Below are positions 23,102 through 35,393 of a DNA stretch of 64,000 bases, piece after piece; the first letter of the stretch is position 1, and every line of letters begins with the position of its first letter. Under the pieces are notes generated by a model. It saw only the letters and a list, made by a program, of their open reading frames with translations. It did not search any database and was not told the DNA's origin. A program made the position numbers and the translations under genes. The DNA is from Siphonodentalium dalli (taxonomy: Eukaryota; Mollusca; Scaphopoda; Gadilida; Siphonodentaliidae), in the NCBI GenBank assembly GCA_032622095.1, contig CP136066.1, forward strand, positions 227,110,961 through 227,174,960, in the 5' to 3' direction.

Positions 23102-25687
23102 CACGCTTACACACTTAACTTAAAAATAATCAAAATTTTTAGCTAATTCACCCACAGAAATGAAATATTTAAACAAAAGTGGACTCTACCATAACATAAA
23201 CCGCCTCAGATACATACATATTATCACAAACGTTTGTTGATCCGTGTCGCAGTATTATGTCGAGTTGAGGTTGCCGGATCAAGCAGATTGCCGGATCAAA
23301 CGAGTTGCCACAGGCACCGAGTTTGATCCGACAATCTGCCCACATCAACGAGACGTGGTGCGTATACGCGGATCAACTCACTGCTGTAATAAAAGGTTTA
23401 TTATATGACGCCCAGTTTACAATAATAACCATATAAATTTCAGAATTTTGTTTCACTTCAGCAGTTCAATTTTCTTGCCAAAGTCTATTTTTAATGGATA
23501 AATAGTTCGCCGTCGTTAATTCGGCACATCTCGGCAATTTCCGTAGGAGTGTGATCTGATTTGATCCGGGGAAATCTCACTCAGTGTGATCCGATGATTT
23601 GGATTAGATCGTCAAATGATAGTGGTATTTAGGGAAGAATAGCCATAGTCATATAATAAATCCTAATTCCATTATATATGATAAGACTCTGGGACAAGTA
23701 ATGACAACGGCTCAGCATGGCTTTGTATTTTGAGCTAAATCGGGATCCGTTAGGTCTAAGGTCAAATCGGGCAGTTCAAGTTGATACACGAGACAGAACT
23801 CGAAGGTCTAACTCGCACGCATAAGATGACGAGTCCTTACATCACTCTATTAAACATAGATGGAACACTATGACGTAACACATCAACGACTCGCCCATAG
23901 CGCAAGAACGTTCCATCTACACGCACAAGGTCTAAGTGGAAATCATAGGATTGAAAATCACAATGTCAGAATGTTCTATCTACAATAGAGCGCACAAAAG
24001 TGTCTTATTGACTTGATCTTGATACTTGTGTAGGTTGAAGAGGTAAATAGTATACAAGGTAACATTTATATTGGGCTATACCGTAATAATGTTGAAACAT
24101 TATAATATTTATCTCATATTATTGGTGAGGCAATACAATTCACATTTCGTCGGCAGCCATTCGCCAAATTTACATCACGTGACGTGGATCTGCCAATACT
24201 ATTGGCTCTGTAGATAGAACCATCTTGCTCTACCAAAAAATGCCGATTGGAGATAGAACTTATTTGCACAGCATTTTGTGAGAAAACTGGGACTCGAGGT
24301 CACGTGATCATGCGTTTAACGGACAGATTATGAGCTGCCGGTTCTATCGATACCAATAACTCATTTTCCCGCCAAAATACAGTTAGAACCCTGCCCTCAG
24401 ATGCTTCCGGCGTCCCTGCCCAAAAATGTGCATTATTCTGAGTTTAGTCAACTGGTCAAGCGATGCCTAGCGTGACTGACAATGACATTACTAGTCCGTA
24501 AACCTGACATAAATTATCAGAGCACATCTCTATTTACTATTTAATCTGGAGCGTCTAGCTCTGTTTGATTAGTTGGGTCCACCAACTATGACATTACATG
24601 AAAATATCAAGGCACAGTGCCAACTTGTTTTCAAATTAAATTTGTCTTAAGGTAATGGTAAAGGTTCGCAAATCACATTTCCCTACAATTGTTTTTCCTC
24701 ACCTTCACGGCTTCTAAATTAATGTCCAAGGTTTATATGAGGCCCCCACCCCCTGATGTAGAATGATTGGTTGAAAACTTGTATATGCCTGAGAAATCAT
24801 TAGCACATTTGTTTAAATTTAACCGGAGGTTGATTGACATGAGACAACATTGTCACAACAATGAAGACAATCGCCAGATATACAGTTAACATATCTTGGG
24901 CAAGACCAAGGGTTAATTTTTATTACAGAATACAAAACTATCCTGTAATGCAACTTCATGTGCCCAAGCATCAATACTACAATAGATAAAACTGGCGTCT
25001 GATGAATACATATAAGGGGATCTTGAGAAGTTGAGTTGTACAGTACCGGTAGTATAGAAGGACATGATAGACTGCCAGTTATTATCGCATAAGGCCTAAA
25101 AAAATGCCTTTGTTTCCCCTAACGGAGCTGAAAAATATAGGTGCGGGCAATACAAATACTTTGTTTAACCACAGTTAATATGTTGATGTTTTGCTCAGAG
25201 TTCCCCCTGCAGTCTATTATTTGGGTTTGCACGTTTATTAACTTTCAATGGAATTAACCCCCTGCACTATTATTTGGGCCTGCACTTTTATTTGGAGCCC
25301 AAGACTATATGTATACTACAACAGTATAGGAATCAATATAGTATGTGTCATGTGGTGTTTTATTCAATATTTAAAGTGATGTGAAACACTCCGACCGGGT
25401 GAGCAAATAGAAATGGAGAATAATCTTGTTCAAAGTAGTTATTTTTACGAATATTAATCCAAATTGACAACACACTCCGTCATTCTTATATATTAATTAA
25501 ATGCAATGGTGCTAGATGGCGAAATCGTTTGCGTTAATTTATCGCCGATTGTAGCGTCCCGAATTGTGTTGTAAATATTTACAATAGAGCGTAGTTCAGA
25601 CGATGTTTTCTACGGAGTGGTATGGTCGACTCGATTTCTTGAAATTTTCCGTGATGTTAGTGGAATGCTATATTCACCAGGTAGACA
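23102..25687. other. No gene recognised; GATCCG-rich inverted repeats
   Basis: No exon is supported. Between 23270 and 23600 the word GGATCAA / TTGATCC occurs about eight times in both orientations, including a short inverted pair around 23280-23335. At 25200-25310 two copies of 'CCCCTGCA.T.TTATTTGGG.(T/C)TGCAC' occur; the same text is inverted near 26290-26330, linking this stretch to the fold-back elements that follow. Confidence 0.4.
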
Positions 25688-26075
25688 TACTCTTGAGTGC
25701 CTAATAAAAGTACAGGGTGGAATAATAGTACAGGTTGGAAAATGTCGCGTAACTGAATAATAGTACAGGGCGGAATACGTACAGACTGGAAATATTAGTA
25801 CCATACATCCCAACAAAACGCACCATCTGACTGGTTTACTGATGCCATGTGACAGAAATAGTTTCGATGGATAGCCAGGTCTGTGAATCTACAGTGTGCT
25901 GATCACTGTCAACAAGCAGAGTTCATTTATCCATGAATAACACAATTTAAGATTGGCGAATTATTTCTTTTGGTTAATTTAATAAACGTACAGAACCAAA
26001 TAACGATCGTACAGGTGCGAATTTTACCTTGATTTTAATAATCGTACATGTATGTTTATTAGGCACTCAAGAGTA
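25688..26075. mobile_element. Fold-back/MITE-like element with 21-bp terminal inverted repeats
   Basis: TACTCTTGAGTGCCTAATAA(A) at 25688-25708 is perfectly inverted at 26055-26075. Inside, short words of the form AATAATAGTACAGG(T/G)TGG and AATAATCGTACA recur in both orientations, so the element is made of small alternating inverted modules. No coding region and no obvious target duplication. I do not recognise the family. Confidence 0.65.
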
Positions 26076-26464
26076 GAGCCTGAGAACTAATTTATAACTT
26101 TATCCCACTCGAACAAGTGCATAATATGTCTTTAAATGTTCACATACTAGTTAGTACATGTACACATGTATGCCATATACATGTACTTATAGGAACATGC
26201 ATAAAGTTATAAGCTCATCATTCGGTATCAGAAACATATATATATCTTGAGTTTGTGCTGATTTCAATTTTCATAGCTTCAACATTAATAAACGTGCAGA
26301 CCCAAATAATTAAGCACTGCAGGGGGTAAATTTCCCAAGAAAATAATAAACGTGCATGCATGTTTATTTGAGCGTAATTATTTGTGCTTAAGACTGAAGT
26401 GCTATCAATTGCGCTTGAGCGCAATCATTTACGCTTACTAGTAAGCGCAATTCATGGTTATATA

Positions 26465-26600
26465 TATACATACTGAGTGTGATTATCACTAAATCCAGCA
26501 TTCCGATTGGTCGGCGACCACGTGACTAGTTGCAATTATTTAAAGAGCCTCGTTTTGAAATTGTGTGATTAAAAACACCTTTGTTGTCACGTAGTACAAA
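26465..26600. repeat. Dispersed repeat, copy 1 (second copy near 43505)
   Basis: About 80 bp with 'ATCACTAAATCCAG.ATTC' followed by CTGATTGGTCGGCG and CCACGTG.CTAGTTGCA is shared with 43505-43590. The second copy runs into AT-rich sequence and does not extend. A CACGTG E-box lies inside. Class unknown. Confidence 0.55.
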
Positions 26601-26813
26601 ATGGCGAATAAAACAAAGCACGTGAATGCACATGAATAAATTGCGGGATAGATAATCATAGTTTAAAATTGCACTTAAGCCCAATTAATTATTAAATGTG
26701 AATTTGGCCTCCCTTAAAATATTTCCAACAGTTTCTGATCCAAATGAGTAATTATTGCCCTACCAATCATATTTTATGGGGTTTAAATGCATTTAATATA
26801 TTTTATTACCATT

Positions 26814-27006
26814 TACTCTCAGGTGCCAAATAATAGTGTCAGCACGATTATTAATGTTGGATAAAATTCCTAACGATCCAGTGAACGATCATTATTATTT
26901 GGAATTGAGACATAGAGTGAAATTGCCATCACTATTAGTAATTTCAGCCTAAATCCCCACACATCACTATTATTAGGCCATCACGATTGTTAGGCACCTG
27001 GGAGTA
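26814..27006. mobile_element. Short fold-back element related to 25688-26075
   Basis: TACTCTCAGGTGCCAAATAA at the left end is inverted, with a few mismatches, as TTAGGCACCTGGGAGTA at the right end; the inner words CAGCACGATTATTA and TCACGATTGTTAG continue the pairing. The terminal word (TACTC..(A/G)GTGCC.AA) resembles the termini of the 25688 element, so both seem to belong to one superfamily of modular fold-back elements. Confidence 0.55.
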
Positions 27007-28490
27007 CAGCACATGGGAGTACAGCACATGAACATGACATTGAAATAAGTGGATAAGCATGACTGACATTACACAATTTTATCCAAGATACATGGTAAAC
27101 TGGATTTAAATTTAAGTTGTTTGACATTCAAATACTTTAATATGAACACCTTTTTCAACTATTTTAGTTGGTATTTAAACATATTTTAATGGACAGACTA
27201 ATCTGTCTGTGTCGGATATTATGTTACACTTATTTGTGCCTAACATTAACCTTTGAAAAAAAAAAGAACAAAATGTTAGTTCTACATTCTCAATTACCTT
27301 TGTACAAGTTTTTCAGACAATAGCGTTTGGAGCTGACCAGGGAAAATGGAAGATGGTTTGCATAGGTTGTCTTACTTTGCCAAGTCTTTGGCAAACATTT
27401 TCAACAAATATTTCATTCCTATGACATTTCAATTGGAAATTTTTACACCAAATCTAGGATGAAATTTCCCTGTATAGTTTTTTTTATACCAGTATTTAGT
27501 GAGATGTATTTACAAGTTGAATAAATAAATAAGTGGATAAGAATTGTGATTGTATGGCAGCCTTCCGAGAAAAATTATAGTATAATACTGTGGACTTTCT
27601 CGTAGAAGTTGAACAACTCATTCGCCACAACAAAAGTCTGAGCACACTGATCATTATACCTGGGGACATTAATTTCCAAATACATAACCAAGCTGATAAT
27701 TTTTACTTGTAGTTAGGGCTGTAACAATGCAGAAGTTCACATTGCAATGCACATAGCAATGTTTATGCTTCAATACGGTCACGTATTCACAATTTCACAG
27801 TAGACTAGTTGGTCCCAGAATACAGACAAAGGTTTCAAGTGTTAAATTATGTTATCAAGAAGATGCAACGGAACGAAACTTGGTGCAACGCGCTTAATTT
27901 CTCGGGAAAGATAAACTGAAAGAAGGAAATTTATAGGAAGTCTGCCGTCAGTGTCGCAGATAACTGGTCGCACATGATAATGCCCATTTAAGAACGTAAT
28001 AAAGCGATTGTTCTAAAGATTCTCATCGTTTCTGTCCATTCCATTAATCTATGTTTTGTCGCTCATAACGGCGGCTGACATTGAATTTTATTCATATAAT
28101 CTGAATTGGATATATGAAGTTCTCAACATAAAGTAATCAATTGAGTTCTGAGTCTAGCGATCACACACTGTGTAGACAATGTATATATAGTGTCCATACA
28201 TATTACAAATATATGCGGCGATTGACGCACATAATTTGCATTTAAGCACGTCTATTCTGAATGGCATACGTTCAAAGTTACCTACGTTGGCAAACTTGGC
28301 AATCTTGCACTTCAATATGTGTGAGCTCAGGTCATGTGGCATGTGCTATTTAGAAGCAACAAACGAGACTACACTGCAGTAACACCGATTCGAAAATATC
28401 CAAATCAGCGGACCGATTCAGTGTCGATCTCGAATCGGGGTGCCCGTACTAGTACTGCCCGATATCGACATCGAATCGAATCTCAAATAT
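27007..28490 (+). other. LINE endonuclease relic (27542-27717) in otherwise gene-free sequence
   Basis: From 27542 one frame reads IVIVWQPSEKN, and after a frame break DFLVEVEQLIRHNK...LIIIPGDINFQIH (to 27717). This follows the F-x-x-E-x-x-x-L...I-x-G-D-x-N-x-x-x-H pattern of APE-type endonucleases of CR1/Jockey-group LINEs. It is a short, decayed piece. The rest of this interval shows nothing I can name. Confidence 0.5.
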
Positions 28491-29023
28491 TCGCCGATCC
28501 CTATATCTAGGGTCAAGTGTTCTTTTAGACTATAATCAAGCTGGAAATTATTCTATATTTGACTTCAGAATATAGGCAGGCATTGAAAAAAATATTTGGA
28601 CACCAAGAAGGGATTTAATGCCCAAGGGAGAAGACCGTTTGTGTTTTTAATTGGAATTTTCAACTTGAATTAGGCGCTGTAACCAATTATATGTTTTTAT
28701 TTCCACCATTTTTAGTGTGTTTGGATAGGTCTGCATCTATATAAAATATTAGCAAAAGATTGGGCTTCTCAGTTGAATTTAAAGGTAAGCCCCCATGATA
28801 TAACCACTCGGCACCTGTGTCTATAAAATCATATTTTGGGGTCAGTGTTCTCTCAGACTGTACTTATTTGTGAAAATGATTTATTACTTTAGAACATAGG
28901 CAGGCAGTCAACCAAAATATTTGGGCACCTAGAAAGGATTTTTGGCTCAAGGGGAGGAGCATATTTGTTTTTTAGTAGTCATATTGGTATTTTTACATGA
29001 ATTGGGCCCTGTAACCCATTATT

Positions 29024-30611
29024 ATCCCCCGCCAAATTGAAAATTTGCGGGCGATAAAGGAATGTGTTCCGTCCGTCCCGAATTTTGTAAGAATCATAAC
29101 TTGAACAAATGTCAACGGATTTCAAAGATTTGTGGTATATGAGTTCACCTGACCATTACCTAGAATGAGTTCGCAAGCCAGGTCCGGTCGGTTATTTTTA
29201 CCGGAGTTATTGGACTTTGTTTATTATTTTTGTTGAATTTACCAAATAGCAAATAGAGGACGTCACAGGGCTCATTTCGACAAATGTCAACGGATTTCAA
29301 ACATGTTTGGTATACGAGTTCACATGACCAGTATCTCGAACGAGTTCGAAAACCAGGTCCGGCCGGATATTATCAGCAGAGTAATTGGACTTGTTTATTT
29401 TTTTTGTGTGCAATTGGACGACGTCACAGGGCTCATTTCCACAAATTTCAACGGATTTCAAAGATTTTTGGTATATGAGTTGACATGAGGCCAAAGATAA
29501 AAGATACTATGTTTCCGTACATCGACCGACCCTAAAAATAACCCGCCGACCCTAAACTTTTTATTGATATTTTGAGAAAAAGTCAAAACTTTCGCAATTT
29601 TAATTTCCTGAGAGTGGATCTCCTGCCTGCTTTATGTCTCGTTTGGGACTTATGGAACATTATCAACATGGTGGGTGTATATCTGTATATATACGTGTAT
29701 AGAGGTTATCACCGCATATTGTAGGGGTATAGCTACTGTTTCCAAAAACCAGGTATGCTCGATGGGGTACTGGCTACCCCCAGACAATGGGATGTAGTCG
29801 TCACAATACAAGTACGGTATAATGGCGGTATTATTGGTAAAATTCTTATGAATAGTTAGTGACATCAATTTTGTACCAAGTTTATAGCCAAATTTATGAA
29901 AATGTGGTATGTGAATAATAAAAAACATACTTAAGCAAGAAGTAAGTTTGATTTTTTATCAATCTTAATGTATAATTCCACTGTGTTGATCAAGTAATAC
30001 TTTCCCACGGCACGGGTTGACATTTTATGTCACTTTGGTTGAGGTAGTTCAATATTTCTGCAGCTGGATAAAAAATATCGCAATAAAATAAAAAAATAAA
30101 AATTCCCTACCTACCGGCCTACCCTAATTTTTTCGCTCAGTTACCGGAAAGATACAATCAGTATCTATAACGAGTTCGCAAACCAGTTCTGGCCAGTGTC
30201 CAGATATTTTCAGCAGAGTTATTGGACTTTGTTTATTTTTTTGTGTGCAAATGGATGACGTCACAGGGCTCATTTTCACAAATGTGAACGGATTTAAAAG
30301 AGTGTTGGTATATCAGTTCACATGACCAGTATTTAGAATGAGTTCGCAAACCATGTCCGGCCGGATATTTTCAGCAGAGTTATTGGACTTTGTTTATTAT
30401 TTTTAGTGCAAATAGATGATGTCACATGGCTAATTTCCACAAATGTCAGTCCTAAAATGAGTTCGCAGCCAGGCTTTTTGCAAAAATTCCACCTCTTGTT
30501 TAGAATGCACATCCACCAACTGCACATTTCGATGGAGAACGCAAACATTATTGAGAATTCTCTTCCCCAACTGCACATTTCGGCGGGGGATACCGCTGTC
30601 TGCGACTGCTT
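29024..30611. mobile_element. Inserted repeat element with TATCCCCCGCC-type ends and internal tandem units
   Basis: It interrupts the 340-bp array exactly within its 'CCCATTATATGTGTTT' segment. The left end reads TATCCCCCGCCAAATTG, and the right end is its inverse (GGCGGGGGATA near 30587), so short terminal inverted repeats are present. Inside are four to five ~180-bp units with TGTCAACGGATTTCAAA, GAGTTCACATGACC, GTATTTCGAA-like, CCAGGTCCGGCCGG and GACGTCACAGGGCTCATTTC. The interior is itself split by a second insertion (29485-30155). Confidence 0.6.
29485..30155. mobile_element. Second-level insertion inside the 29024-30611 element
   Basis: The internal unit text 'GAGTTGACATGA' at 29478-29489 stops and resumes as 'AGTATCTATAACGAGTTCGC' near 30161. 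The inserted piece begins GGCCAAAGATAAAAG..TGTTTCCG and ends near TTACCGGAAAGATAC; similar A-rich 'GGCCAAAA...TTTCCG...TCGACC' text recurs at 34813-34900, 36460-36600 and 44150-44210. Class unknown. Boundaries are approximate. Confidence 0.45.
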
Positions 30612-32213
30612 GTATGTGTTTAATTCCAGTGCTTTAAATGTTTTTGGATATGTCTGAATCTACATAAAATATTTGCAAAAGTTTGGCTGCATTGGGATTG
30701 AAGGGTACGGAATAGGCGCGACACCCATACCACCAATGATAAAACCATATACATGTAGCACCCATGCCTATAAAATCATATTTAGGGGTCAGTGTTCTAT
30801 CAGACTATAGTCATTATGAACATTATTCCACAGTTGATTTTAGAAATTAGGCAGGCACTGAACAAAAACTATTTGGGCACATGGAAAGGATTTTGGGCTC
30901 CAGGGGAGGGCAATGTTTGTGGTTTGTTAATAGTCAAATTGGTAGTTTTAACTTGAATTGGGCCATGTAACCCATTATAGGTGTTTAACTCCAGTAGTTT
31001 AAGGGTTTTTAGATAGGTCTGCATAAATATAAAAGATTTGCAAAAGTTTGGGCTACTCAGTGGTATTTTAAAGGGCAGGCAGCAGACCAAACACCGACAT
31101 TACCGATAATAAACCATGCAGTACCCGTGCCTTTAACATCATATTTCGGTGTCGGTGTTCTCTCAGACCGTACTAATTCAGGAAATTATTCCACGTCTGA
31201 TTTTAGAATATAGGCAGGCACTAAACAAAAAATATTTGGGCACCTGGAAGGGATTTTAGGCTCAAGGGGAGGGGAATATTTGTGTTGTTAGTAGTCATAT
31301 TGGTATGATTTGGGTCCTGTAACCCATTAGATGTGTTTTACTCCAGTGCTTTAAGTGCTTTTGGATTTGTCTGCACCTACATAAAAGATTTGTAAAAGAA
31401 TGGGCCGCATTGGGGTTGAAGGTAAGGAATCACTCCAAAACCCATACCACCCATAGCACCTGTGCCTATAAAATAATATTTTGGGGTCAGTGTTCTCTCA
31501 GACTATACCCATTCTGAATATTATTCCACATTTGACTTTAGAAATATAGGCAGACAATAAACAAAACATATTTGTGCACCTGGAAGGGATTTTGGGCTCG
31601 GAGTGGTGACAATATAGGTTTTTAAAAAGTAAAATTGGTATATTTAACTTGATTTGGGCCCTGTAACCCAGTATGTGGGCACCAGTCCAGTATATTTAAT
31701 ACCGTTTATGGAAAGATTTGCATAAGTTTGGGCTCCTCAGTAGGTTTTAAGGATATGGAGACATCCCATCACCCACACCACCCATGAAAAAACCATACAG
31801 CACCCATACCTATGAAAATATATTTCTGAGTCAGATCTCTCAGACTATACCCATTCTAAAAATTACTCCACTGTTGACTTTAGAATATATATAAGCAATG
31901 GGGAAAAAATTAACGAACATTTATGTCACAATTTGTTTCACTCTTTCGCCTATCTCTCTTGTTGTTGAAGTCAGTTGTTATGTCCATCACGTCAGCTGTG
32001 ATCTAAAGTAACTTGCATATAGAATTTACAGTAAATTATTTATTAAACTAGTGAGTGGGTGGAATGGAAATTGTACAATTTGTACTGGGTAGTTTCATTG
32101 ATGCTTTCTTTGTTTTTCTTTTAGATTTATTTCTACCTGGAGAAACAAGCCACCTAAGGGTACATATCTCACCATACAGTCATTCTATGCTCCAGTCATC
32201 CAATGCATACATA

Positions 32214-34730
32214 ATGGATGGATTACACACATATCTGAGGTGTAGTTTTTGCCCACTTCGAAGATTTACAACACTTCATAAATATATACTGCACTTACAA
32301 CTCTATCATCAACATCAATCTGACTTTATAGTTCAATGTGGATTGGGTGGCTGTAGCAAACATTATCAAATAATATCACCATACAGAAGTCATGTTTATC
32401 GCAAGCATCCTGAGTTTTTCAATCACCTTCCAATCCCAGATAGTTCTGGACAACCGGTGAACAATGATGAAGCAGAAAGTATGTTGGCAGCCCTGCCCCT
32501 TAGTGATGAGGACACTGAAATTGAGGATTCCCTTGTTGAGAGAAGTGCACTGTCTGAGGATGTACTTCATTTGGAAGTAATGAAATACATCACTCTGTTC
32601 ATTTTGAAACTCCGGGAGAAGCATGTGCTGCCTCGTAACATACAAGAGACTGTTGCAAATGATGTGGTTTTTGTTCTGAACTATTTCTCTGACAATCTGA
32701 AACAGTTAGTGAAAAATAAGCTTGGCCAAACAGACAATGCAGAACTTATGATTTTCTCAACTGACAGGATAACTTGACCAACTATTACTCAGATATTTCT
32801 TCTGACTACAAATTCAGGAAATTTTGCCGAGAAAATCTTGGATTAGTTGAGCCACAACAGAAATATTTAGGATCTGAAGATGGAAAAAAGCACTATTTTT
32901 ACTATGTTCCAATTCATGAGACAATTCGACAGGTTATAGAGCATGAGCCTGTGTCCGTGCATATTCTACAGCGAATTAGTGACCGTGTAAACAAATCTAG
33001 TTCTGAGTCTGATATTTTGCATGAGTTTCAGGATGGAAATTATTGCGACTATAGTTTATTTTTCTCAAATCCATACACAATTCAACTATTTCTGTATACA
33101 GATGAGTTTGAGGTTGTCAACCCTCTAGGATCAAAAAAGACTATTCACAAATTGACTGCTTTCTACTTCTCAATTGGATGTGTATCTCCGCGATTCAGAT
33201 CTCAACTTCGCAGTATTTACCTTCTGTTATTAGTGAAAGACAAGTATGTTGGTAAATACTCCTTTAACAGAATATTGTAACCTCTCATTCTAGATTTGAA
33301 AAAGCTCGATACAGATGGAATAACACTAAATGTATGTGGACAAAGTATCAAATTTTTAGCAGGTGTAGCTGCGATTTCCAGTGACAACTTATCTTCTCAT
33401 TATTTGGCTGGTTTCGGTGGTTCGTTCTCAACTGGAAGAATTTGTCGGTTCTGCATGGCTGTACATGATAAAATATCTGACTTTGAAAGGGATCAAAACT
33501 GTGTTTTGAGATCTGAAGATAGGCATATATATCATGTTAGTGGAATTCACTGTGACTCGAACATCACATCATATGGTGTGAAACGGAAATGCCCATTCAT
33601 GGATCTCCCATATTTCAATGTTACTAATTCATTTCCCCCTGACATAATGCACGACTTGTTAGAGGGTGTTGTTCCTCTTATGTTGAAACTTTTACTCAAA
33701 ACTTTACATCGTGAAAGAATTGTGACCATAAATGACCTTAATTCAGCAATAGTGAACTTTATATATGGATTTCATGACCAGAAAAGTAAACCTGTGCCTG
33801 TCAATGTCAAAGTTGTTCGTGACGTAGGCTCTATAGCTGGAAAAGCATCCGAAAAATGGGTTCTTTTCAGACTTTTCGGTCTCCTTGTTGGTGATGCTGT
33901 TCCAGAAGGACATGCGGAATGGGGATTGTATCTGTTATTGAGACATATATGTGATATAGTTTTTGCACCATCTATTGAGAAGCAGTGGATGGGTGAATTG
34001 GAATTGTGTATTGCTGACTTTATTTCATTTTTCAAAGATCCATTTTCCAAACAATTTCACACCAAAGATTCATTATCTTGTACATTATCCACGACTGATG
34101 TTGAATTTTGGACCGCTAAAACAATTGTGGTGTATGAGATTTGAAGGGAAGCATAGATATTTCAAAAGGTTGGCCAGTGTTGTGAATAATTTTCAGAACA
34201 TTGCATTCACTTGTGCTAGCAGACACCAAGTAAGGCAGGCATGGGAACTAAAAACCTCAAACAACAGCCTTGAGCATGTAGTTGAAACTTCTAAAGCTCG
34301 ACAGATCTCATTCCGTGCTCTCACACCTGACTTGAAGCAATATATTCTTGGATACTGTGACATTGATGCATTATCACTTTCTCCAGATGAAGAAGTATGT
34401 AAGTTCCAAAAACTCCACTTCCACGAAACAACTTATCATCTTAGTGATCTTGTCATTTTGGAGTTAAGTCATGCTGAAGAGGTCCCGTCATTCTTAAAAA
34501 TACTTCAAATTATAAAATTCCGTGGCTCATTTTACTTGTTTGGAAAAATTCTTGTGCCAACTTCATTTGATGAACATCGGCATGCTTACGAGTTGAAGGA
34601 TATAAGCTGCACTGTTTTAATTTCACCTGGTGAGGAAGTTGATCCACATCCTTTGGATTTATACGAGCATGAAAGTGGAAAGCTGCATGTTCTGCTACGC
34701 CACAGACCTTTGCATTTGAGGGAACATTAA
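32214..34730 (+). pseudogene. Transposase-like gene with N-terminal C2H2 fingers, broken
   Basis: Starting at ATG 32214 (MDGLHTYLRCSFCPLRRF), the protein has two zinc fingers (C-x2-C...H...H and C-x4-C-x12-H-x4-H) followed by an acidic linker. After a frame break near 32770 comes FRKFCRENLGLVEPQ and a 'fold' with NPLGSKKTIHKLTAFYFSIG. An in-frame TAA at 33278-33280 precedes PLILDLKKLDTDGITL, then CRFCMA and FPPDIMHDLLEGVVP. A second frame break near 34045 leads to FTPKIHYLVHYPRL and RFEGKHRYFKRL, ending at 34730. The DxMHDLLEG signature resembles KDZ/CACTA-type transposases, and this whole protein type is common in fish and invertebrate genomes as an unnamed transposon-derived gene. Two frame breaks and a stop mean the copy is inactive unless they are assembly errors. 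It is unspliced over this length, as expected of a transposon gene. Confidence 0.7.
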
Positions 34731-35393
34731 AGACTTGCCATGTTGCCATGGATATTCGCAGTTTATGTAAAAATTACATGATATGAACATTGCTTACAAC
34801 AATACATATGTTAGGCCAAAAAAACAAACTTGTCTGTTTCCGATTTCTTGAGCAAAAAAATCCAGGTAGGCAGGTAGAGAAATGTTTTTTTTTGCCAATT
34901 TTTTTTCTTTTCATAATCCATCTATAATGCACATATTCTAAAAAACAAGATAAAAGTTGGTATTCTCAATACCTTTGTATCCAGTTCTGAAGTTTCTGAC
35001 AGAAAACTAGTTTTATATCTGACAATATACCCAGAATATGCACCAGAAAGTTCTGAGTGATCTGAGTTCCAAGAAGGGACACGAAAATGCTATCTCCTGT
35101 AACGAGTCCTATGGCTCATGGCACCATGACACAGCACCATGACACAGCACCATGACACAATGTTGCGCAAACTGTACATGACAACATTGATACTATCGGC
35201 ATTGCTAGCAAAAGACAAAAGTCTAGACAACTCCTGTGCCATCATGTTGAGATCTCAGTACAGATTTATTCCTGAATTGGGATTCACCTGCAACAACAAA
35301 TACATGTACGCATGTATCTTAATAGAAGTAAATTGTTTTTTTAAATTCCATTTAAAATTATTGCTGCTTTATGTAAACATAGTATATACTATA
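34731..35393. other. Intergenic, A-rich dispersed repeat and 13-bp tandem
   Basis: 34813-34915 contains the A-rich GGCCAAAA...TGTTTCCG...CAGGTAGG family seen elsewhere. At about 35117-35160 CACCATGACACAG is repeated three times. The ORF 35139-35498 crosses this tandem and a (GT)n tract and is not a gene. Confidence 0.5.

Larger units (their letters stand above)
28500..31890. repeat. Tandem repeat of ~340-bp units, split by an insertion
   Basis: Six units share 'AAAATCATATTTTGGGGTC', 'AGTGTTCTCTCAGACT', ATAGGCAGGCA, 'TATTTGGGCACCTGGAA', GGATTTTGGGCTC, and GGGCCCTGTAACCCATTA. The AGGCAGGCA mark occurs near 28572, 28903, 30850, 31210, 31548 (AGGCAGACA) and, decayed, 31886. Spacing is 331-360 bp once the insertion at about 29024-30611 is removed. 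No open frame is conserved between units, so this is a satellite-like array rather than a gene. Confidence 0.8.
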
